From Rhizobium leguminosarum (GTDB lineage: Bacteria; Pseudomonadota; Alphaproteobacteria; Rhizobiales; Rhizobiaceae): a DNA stretch of 11,472 bases. The stretch is taken from positions 1-11,472 of the forward strand of contig NZ_LWBS01000010.1 of assembly GCF_001652265.1 (NCBI RefSeq). Direction: 5' to 3'. Position numbers and translations under genes: made by a program. Below the pieces are notes generated by a model. The model had not been told where the DNA came from. It ran no database searches and saw only the letters and a list, made by a program, of their open reading frames with translations. Position 1 is the stretch's first letter; each line of letters begins with the position of its first letter. Positions 6,125-11,472 of the stretch are shown in pieces.

Positions 6125-6643
6125 TCAGGCGAGCCGCTTGTAGAACAGGGTGGTGGCGCAAAAGCCGCCTTCCGGCCACAGTGCATAATCGGGAATGACG
6201 CCGACGCGCTGCCAGCCCAGGCGCGGATAGATTGCCTCCGCATCGCTGCCGGTTGCCGTATCAAGCACGAGCAGGGTCTTGCCGCGGCTTGCCGCCTCGC
6301 GCTCGGCGGCATCCATCAGCAGCCGGGCGAGTCCCTTGCCGCGGGCCGAGCGGTGCACCAACAGCTTCTTCAGGTCGCCGCGATGCGGCTGGTTCGGCAT
6401 TTGTGCGGCACCCACCTGCACCGTGCCGACGATCCTGCCGCCGAGTTCGGCGACCAGCAGCAGATTGGCGCCGGTGGCAACGGCATCGGCGACATCGCGC
6501 CAATAGGACTCGGCATCCTCAAGCCCATAGGGCTGCATGAAGCCGACGGAGGCGCCGCCAGCGACGCAATCGACAAGCACTTCCGATAGAGCCGGAATGG
6601 CGGCGCGGGTCTCCTCGGCGGAAAGGCTACGAATAGCAGGCAT
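6125..6643 (-). CDS. GNAT-family N-acetyltransferase
   Basis: The 172-residue protein has the GNAT fold. Beta-4 (LLLVAELGGRIVGTVQV, about 61-77) is followed by motif A, KKLLVHRSARGKGLARLLM (92-110), whose R-G-K-G-L-A loop binds the acetyl-CoA pyrophosphate. The C-terminal IYPRLGWQRVGVIPDYAL (138-155) is the usual end of small-molecule acetyltransferases. The acceptor amine is unknown. Start ATG 6643 has AGGAGA about 6 bp upstream. It lies 24 bp after the stop of the XRE-cupin regulator on the same strand and is probably co-transcribed, so the regulator may control this enzyme. Confidence 0.9.
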   Translation of the reverse strand: MPAIRSLSAEETRAAIPALSEVLVDCVAGGASVGFMQPYGLEDAESYWRDVADAVATGANLLLVAELGGRIVGTVQVGAAQMPNQPHRGDLKKLLVHRSARGKGLARLLMDAAEREAASRGKTLLVLDTATGSDAEAIYPRLGWQRVGVIPDYALWPEGGFCATTLFYKRLA

Positions 6644-6667
6644 GCTGTTCTCCTGAAATGAATGCTG

Positions 6668-7246
6668 TTATCGGCCGCCGCGATCGAGCACGACGCAATA
6701 GCGTGCCGGCGCGTTGCCCGGATTGTGGAAGACGTGGCCCTCGCCGACCGGCATAAAGAGGCAATCGCCCGGGCGCAGCCGGTAGACTGTTTCACCCGCC
6801 GTCATCTCCAGCTCGCCATCGAACAGCCAGATATGCTGCGTCATGCCATGGGCGCTCGCATGCGGGGGGAAGCTGACGCGGGCGCCGGCCGGGAATTCAA
6901 CCTCGACGATATCGACATCGGAAGCCGTGCCCGGGGGTGAAACAGAGCGTCTGACATAACCGGTCTCCGGATCGCGCCAGACCTGCTGCTCCTGCCTCCG
7001 GGCAAGCGGCGAGGCCTGCCCCTCTTCCGCAAAGAAGGCCGACAGCGACAGGCCGAGCGCGGCGCAGATCCTTGCCAGCAGCGAGGCGGTCGGGCTCGCC
7101 TCCGCCCGCTCGATGCGCGAGATCATCGCCCGGCTGACGCCGGAGGCCGCAGCAAGATCATCAAGCGTCAGGGCCTTTTCCTGCCGCAGCGTGCGGATGC
7201 GGATGCCGATCGCCTGTTCGAGTTCCGGTTCCATTTCCCAGCCCAT
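6668..7246 (-). CDS. XRE-family regulator with C-terminal cupin domain
   Basis: The 192-residue protein has a lambda-repressor-type helix-turn-helix at about 12-66 (LTLDDLAAASGVSRAMISRIE at 27-47) and a small-molecule-binding cupin barrel at about 112-190 (HGMTQHIWLFDGELEM, then LRPGDCLFMPVGEGHVFHN with cupin metal-type His residues). This layout is shared by PuuR-like and other amine- or amino-acid-responsive repressors; the ligand here is unknown. It precedes the GNAT gene by 24 bp in one likely operon and is divergent from tenA. Two starts are possible: ATG 7246, with a poor ribosome site, or ATG 7234 (Met5), with GGG just upstream. A 21-bp dyad 6 bp before the first start suggests autoregulation. 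Confidence 0.9.
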   Translation of the reverse strand: MGWEMEPELEQAIGIRIRTLRQEKALTLDDLAAASGVSRAMISRIERAEASPTASLLARICAALGLSLSAFFAEEGQASPLARRQEQQVWRDPETGYVRRSVSPPGTASDVDIVEVEFPAGARVSFPPHASAHGMTQHIWLFDGELEMTAGETVYRLRPGDCLFMPVGEGHVFHNPGNAPARYCVVLDRGGR

Positions 7247-7251
7247 GATTC

Positions 7252-7272
7252 TACTATACGAGAAATACAGTA
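7252..7272. promoter_or_regulatory. Candidate operator dyad in the XRE-cupin / tenA intergenic region
   Basis: TACTATA (7252-7258) and TACAGTA (7266-7272) form an inverted repeat with one mismatch around a 7-bp spacer. The site lies 6 bp upstream of the regulator's first ATG and is AT-rich in a GC-rich setting. XRE regulators often bind such sites to control themselves; binding here is inferred only. Confidence 0.5.
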
Positions 7273-7317
7273 TCTGATGATGGAATCAAGTGGCTACGAA
7301 AAAGCGGCCAAACGCGC

Positions 7318-7347
7318 CTTGCTTTCGCCGCTGCGCCGCCCCTATAT
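7318..7347 (+). promoter_or_regulatory. Candidate sigma-70 promoter of tenA
   Basis: CTTGCT (7318-7323) and CTATAT (7342-7347) are separated by 18 bp. The -10 is an exact rhizobial CTATAT and is followed by GGCG, as in the lepA promoter. Predicted transcription starts near 7354, leaving a short leader with the GAGGAG ribosome site. No TPP riboswitch is visible in this leader. Confidence 0.45.
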
Positions 7348-7372
7348 GGCGGCGTAATCCGAGGAGAGAGTG

Positions 7373-8071
7373 ATGGACGCCAGCATGCAGAGCACGGAAC
7401 TGACGGGAAGCTTCACGGCTGCCGCCTGGGACAGGATCGCTCCGATCATGGCTGAAATCGAGGCCTTGCCGCTGCTGCAGCGCCTTTCGGATGGCACGCT
7501 GCCGCCGGAGGTTTTCCGGCACTACATCCTGCAGGATGCGCTCTACCTCAAGCATTACGCGCGATGCCTTGCGATCGTCGCTGCCAAGGCGCCCGACAAT
7601 GCGCAGGTCCTGCGCTTCCTCGGTTCGGCGCAGAAGGCGATCACCGTCGAGCAGGGCCTGCATGCCGGCTTCCTCACCCAATTCGGCATCACGTCTGCCG
7701 ACGTCACATCAGCCGAGCCCTCGCCTGCCGGCTTTGCCTATACGAACTTCCTGCTTGCCACCGCCTATCACAGCTCCTACGCGGTGGCGCTGTCCTCCAT
7801 CCTTCCCTGCTTCTGGATCTACTGGCATGTCGGCGAAGCGATCAAGAACCGGCCTGCCATCGAGGGTAATGCCTTCCAGGCCTGGATCAACACTTATGGC
7901 GATCCGCAATTTGCCGCCGGTGCCCGCGAGGTGATCGCGCTGACCGACATCGCGGCCCGCGCCGCATCGCCGGTGGAACGGGCGCAAATGACCGATGTCT
8001 TCGTGCGCGCCTCACAATATGAATGGATGTTCTGGGATTCGGCCTGGCGGCTGGAGACGTGGCCGGTCTGA
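7373..8071 (+). CDS. tenA: TenA-family thiaminase II / aminopyrimidine hydrolase
   Basis: The 232-residue protein matches TenA in length and motifs. FRHYILQDALYLKHYAR (48-64) carries the conserved Asp55 and Tyr58; LPCFWIYWHVGE (144-155) carries the catalytic Cys146; YEWMFWDSAW (216-225) carries the conserved Glu217. TenA hydrolyses thiamin breakdown products such as aminopyrimidines, feeding HMP back into thiamin synthesis in the cytoplasm. Start ATG 7373 has GAGGAG 7-12 bp upstream; a GTG at 7370 immediately before it would add one residue and is less likely. It is divergent from the XRE-cupin gene and followed by lepA after 85 bp with its own promoter. Other thiamin genes are absent from the window. 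Confidence 0.92.
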   Translation: MDASMQSTELTGSFTAAAWDRIAPIMAEIEALPLLQRLSDGTLPPEVFRHYILQDALYLKHYARCLAIVAAKAPDNAQVLRFLGSAQKAITVEQGLHAGFLTQFGITSADVTSAEPSPAGFAYTNFLLATAYHSSYAVALSSILPCFWIYWHVGEAIKNRPAIEGNAFQAWINTYGDPQFAAGAREVIALTDIAARAASPVERAQMTDVFVRASQYEWMFWDSAWRLETWPV

Positions 8072-8120
8072 TCCGCGGCCGACACAGGACGAAATAGCGT
8101 AAACAGCGGGATAATTACCG

Positions 8121-8149
8121 CTTTGCGGCAGGGGGCGGCGCTGCTATAT
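8121..8149 (+). promoter_or_regulatory. Candidate sigma-70 promoter of lepA
   Basis: CTTTGC (8121-8126) and CTATAT (8144-8149) are exactly 17 bp apart, matching the rhizobial promoter layout. The predicted transcription start, about 7 bp after the -10, coincides with the ATG at 8157. No Shine-Dalgarno precedes either possible start. Confidence 0.5.
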
Positions 8150-8156
8150 GGCGCGC

Positions 8157-9980
<1,824 letters not shown>

Positions 9981-10004
9981 GCTTTCGCAGAGCTTCTTTT
10001 GACG

Positions 10005-10027
10005 AGGAGACGTAGGTCTCCTTAGTT
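10005..10027 (+). terminator. Possible weak terminator after lepA
   Basis: AGGAGAC (10005-10011) pairs perfectly with GTCTCCT (10016-10022) around a 4-base loop, followed by TAGTT. It lies 25 bp after the lepA stop. The U-tract is poor, so it may be a 3'-end stabilising hairpin rather than a true intrinsic terminator. Confidence 0.45.
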
Positions 10028-10052
10028 TGTCGACAAGCCTTGCTCTTTGTTC

Positions 10053-10110
10053 CCCGTCATCCTCGGCCTTGTTGTGTCGAGGATCTACTTCGACTCCTCG
10101 GCCTACGAGA
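10053..10110. repeat. Short ATCCTCGG-type palindromic repeat
   Basis: ATCCTCG (10059-10065) pairs with CGAGGAT (10078-10084), and a third CTCCTCGGCC unit follows at about 10095-10104. It resembles a degenerate copy of a TCATCCTCGG-type intergenic repeat common in rhizobia. That identification is from memory. Confidence 0.4.
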
Positions 10111-10111
10111 T

Positions 10112-10305
10112 CGCCGATGCCGCCCCTCATCCGGCTGCCGCCACCAACCGGGGTCGAGCCACGGGTCTCGACCCGTCCTTCGGACCCCCGTAAACGGGGC
10201 GAAGGGACATGCCGCACCCTCTCCGTTCCCACCTCGCTCTCGCATGGCACGTCCCCTCTACCCGTTTACGGGGAGAGGGTTGGGGTGAGGGGCAGCCATC
10301 GGTGC
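10112..10305 (+). repeat. Rhizobial palindromic mosaic repeat, copy C, with an inserted hairpin
   Basis: This has the same order as copy B: CGCCGATG-CCGCCCCTCATCCG at the left end and GGGGTGAGGGGCAGCCATCGG at the right end, with the core CCCTCTCCGTTCCC and stem CCCGTTTACGGGG (10261-10273). About 40 bp near 10146-10186 are extra relative to B and carry their own perfect stem GGGTCGAG/CTCGACCC. It occupies most of the gap from lepA to the CcdA-like gene. The rest of 9981-10495 holds two short hairpins and one doubtful coding remnant. Confidence 0.78.
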
Positions 10306-10344
10306 GAACCGGACAGCAGTGGGCAGAATCGGACTGCGGGAAGC

Positions 10345-10437
10345 TTCGACGTCAATCAGGCTCGCGTGAATGAAGTTCTGGAGGAACGGAAGCACGTCGG
10401 TAACCGGGAAGTCGCATTTACGAGGTGTACCACCTAG
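10345..10437 (+). pseudogene. Possible coding remnant, unidentified
   Basis: The frame ending at TAG 10435-10437 reads FDVNQARVNEVLEERKHV and then GNREVAFTRCTT. It is hydrophilic with coding-like codon choice, but it has no ATG or ribosome site of its own and merges upstream with the mosaic repeat. It could be the last 30 codons of a broken gene or chance. I do not recognise it. Confidence 0.2.
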
Positions 10438-10451
10438 AGATCACAGTTATG

Positions 10452-10475
10452 ATGCCAGCGTTGATGCGCTGGCAT
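10452..10475. other. Perfect dyad upstream of the CcdA-like gene
   Basis: ATGCCAGCG (10452-10460) pairs perfectly with CGCTGGCAT (10467-10475) around TTGATG. It ends 20 bp before the ATG and 5 bp before the AGGGAG ribosome site. It could be an operator, an mRNA leader hairpin, or the terminator of an upstream gene remnant. Confidence 0.55.
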
Positions 10476-10495
10476 TTCCTAGGGAGATTTGTGCG

Positions 10496-10735
10496 ATGAA
10501 GGATGAAAGCCCGGCAACTGGAAAGCCTGGATCGGCGGCAGGCGCAAATACCGATCCCACGATCAAAGAGGGCGGCAAAGCCCAAATTCTCGAACAAAAA
10601 ACAAGCGATGATGAAACGCTGCCTCGCGAAGAACGCGAAAGACTTTGGCGAATTGAAAACGCCGAGGCGATCGCGGAGCAAAATGAGTATGTCGCGAAGC
10701 ATGGCTTGCCATTTGCGAAATACCGGCAGTTTTGA
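10496..10735 (+). CDS. CcdA-antitoxin-like small protein with atypical N-terminus, orphan
   Basis: The 79-residue, highly hydrophilic protein has an ATG at 10496 preceded by AGGGAG at 10481-10486. Residues 43-79 (PREERERLWRIENAEAIAEQ, then NEYVAKHGLPFAKYRQF) match the C-terminal, toxin-binding half of CcdA antitoxins, which typically read REE-x-x-x-x-W-x-x-EN-x-EAI-x-x-x-N-x-(Y/F)-V-x-x-x-GLPL-x-x-YR-F. Residues 1-42 are Gly/Ala/Ser/Lys/Asp-rich and look disordered. They do not resemble the ribbon-helix-helix DNA-binding domain that normally occupies the CcdA N-terminus. No ccdB-like gene follows; the next gene is convergent, 1 bp away. Codons are visibly more A-rich than in neighbouring genes, which suggests acquisition. 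It may be a solitary toxin-neutralising protein or a different family sharing this tail. Confidence 0.65.
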   Translation: MKDESPATGKPGSAAGANTDPTIKEGGKAQILEQKTSDDETLPREERERLWRIENAEAIAEQNEYVAKHGLPFAKYRQF

Positions 10736-10736
10736 C

Positions 10737-11189
10737 TTACCCCCCGCCCATATATTCCTTCACCAGCCCCTCATAGGCGTCCATCTCCGGCAGCGCCGTG
10801 TAGCTGTATACCGCGCCGGTCTCGGCGAAGGACAGCTTCTCGCTTGTCCATGTCTCGATGAAGGGCGTGAACCAGCTGGGATCATCCAGCATGGTCACGC
10901 GCAGATTGACGAACCAGTCCATGCCTTCCGGCCGGGTGAACATCCAGCTCATGCAATGCGGGCAGAAATAATGCTTCGTGGCGCCATGCAGGCCGCCGAT
11001 GACCGGCTCGCCTTTCGTCACCTCGAAGCCTTCGCTGGGGATGGCCGCACTCAGCGAATAGGCGCTCGATGACATCTTCTGGCACCCCGTGCAATGGCAG
11101 GCCATGGTAAGCAGCGGCGGGGCGCTGATCTTCAATCGCACCCGGCCGCAACGGCAGCCGCCTTCCATGGGTAAGGTTCGCACGCTCAT
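10737..11189 (-). CDS. GFA-family (glutathione-dependent formaldehyde-activating-like) zinc protein
   Basis: The 150-residue protein has the GFA/CENP-V pattern of zinc cysteines: Cys12 and Cys14 in GGCRCGRVR, Cys31/Cys33/Cys36 in ACHCTGCQ, and Cys76/Cys79 in FCPHC, followed by the family's SWMFTRPEG. Members share the fold of S-(hydroxymethyl)glutathione synthase, but most, including ones of this size, have no proven activity, so a role in formaldehyde detoxification is only a possibility. Start ATG 11189 is preceded by GGGAGGA. Its stop is 1 bp from the stop of the convergent CcdA-like gene, so the two 3' ends have no terminator between them. Confidence 0.88.
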   Translation of the reverse strand: MSVRTLPMEGGCRCGRVRLKISAPPLLTMACHCTGCQKMSSSAYSLSAAIPSEGFEVTKGEPVIGGLHGATKHYFCPHCMSWMFTRPEGMDWFVNLRVTMLDDPSWFTPFIETWTSEKLSFAETGAVYSYTALPEMDAYEGLVKEYMGGG

Positions 11190-11279
11190 GATGTCCTCCC
11201 GTTTTGCCTTTTGATCTAGCGGAACTTTCGTCGCTGTCGAGATGGCGAGGTCGTCGCCGAGTGGGCGGCTTGCCGGCGT

Positions 11280-11319
11280 TAGAGCATTTCCGTCTTTCTC
11301 CGAATCCGGAAATGCTCTA
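11280..11319. repeat. TAGAGCATTTCCG palindromic repeat
   Basis: TAGAGCATTTCCG (11280-11292) pairs perfectly with CGGAAATGCTCTA (11307-11319). It belongs to the same broad class as 2503-2554 (shared TAGAGCAT ends). The following TTTGTTTTCACGCAATTCCG (11323-11342) looks like a half of another common rhizobial hairpin whose partner arm is missing here. Confidence 0.8.
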
Positions 11320-11355
11320 TCTCTTTGTTTTCACGCAATTCCGGACGCAAAACAT

Positions 11356-11380
11356 GGGGTAATCGCGGCGCGATCACCCC
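11356..11380. other. Strong hairpin near the right edge
   Basis: GGGGTAATCGCG (11356-11367) pairs with CGCGATCACCCC (11369-11380) with one mismatch. It is in noncoding sequence upstream of the GFA gene. Beyond it, 11409-11422 forms a second small GGGG/CCCC stem. I find no gene in 11190-11472; the last ~80 bp may be the leader of something starting past the edge. Confidence 0.6.
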
Positions 11381-11472
11381 AGACCATTTTCAAGAGTGAT
11401 GGCTGGCAGGGGTGGTTGCCCCCGATAAGATGGAAAAACGGGCTCACGATTGAAACCGGGCCCAAAACATCG

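Noticed and set aside
7273..7372. TPP (thi-box) riboswitch upstream of tenA
   Set aside because: The conserved CUGAGA and ACCUGAUC elements are not present, and the predicted leader is too short.
10496..11189. Reading the CcdA-like and GFA genes as a toxin-antitoxin pair
   Set aside because: They are convergent, not an operon, and the second protein has clear GFA zinc motifs and no resemblance to CcdB.

Overview
The window looks like chromosomal sequence from a Rhizobium of the R. etli / R. leguminosarum type. The evidence is GC-rich coding sequence with alphaproteobacterial proteins (an MbfA-type ferritin-like iron exporter behind an Irr box, an acetylpolyamine amidohydrolase close to the Mycoplana enzyme, LepA), promoters of the rhizobial CTTGAC-N17-CTATAT type, and many rhizobial intergenic palindromic repeats.

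Layout from left to right. An IS1380-family transposase (minus strand) runs off the left edge. It is followed by a palindromic mosaic repeat and a duplicated 88-bp hairpin repeat that ends 4 bp from the mbfA stop codon. mbfA (minus) has a perfect 17-bp Irr box just before its start. A group III truncated hemoglobin (plus) follows, then two 52-bp hairpin repeats. The second of these supplies the stop codon of an EamA/RhtA-like exporter (minus). Another mosaic repeat separates that gene from a minus-strand pair, aphA then recX. A HAD phosphatase (plus) is divergent from aphA and convergent with a GNAT acetyltransferase. The acetyltransferase lies downstream of, and probably in one operon with, an XRE-cupin regulator (both minus). 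tenA (plus) is divergent from that operon and is followed by lepA (plus). A 515-bp noncoding stretch holds a third mosaic repeat and leads to a small CcdA-antitoxin-like gene (plus), which is convergent with a GFA-family zinc protein (minus). The last 280 bp hold repeats and unassigned structured sequence.

Most genes are housekeeping or metabolic: iron export, heme-based gas chemistry, polyamine deacetylation, recombination control, thiamin salvage and translation. I see no defence island, CRISPR array, prophage, or tRNA/rRNA gene. The less ordinary items are the orphan CcdA-like protein, whose DNA-binding half appears to have been replaced, the dense repeat landscape (three related mosaic copies, three TAGAGCA-type hairpins, one 108-bp-period duplication), a candidate leaderless lepA, and a possible local polyamine acetylation/deacetylation theme (aphA, GNAT, XRE-cupin, exporter).
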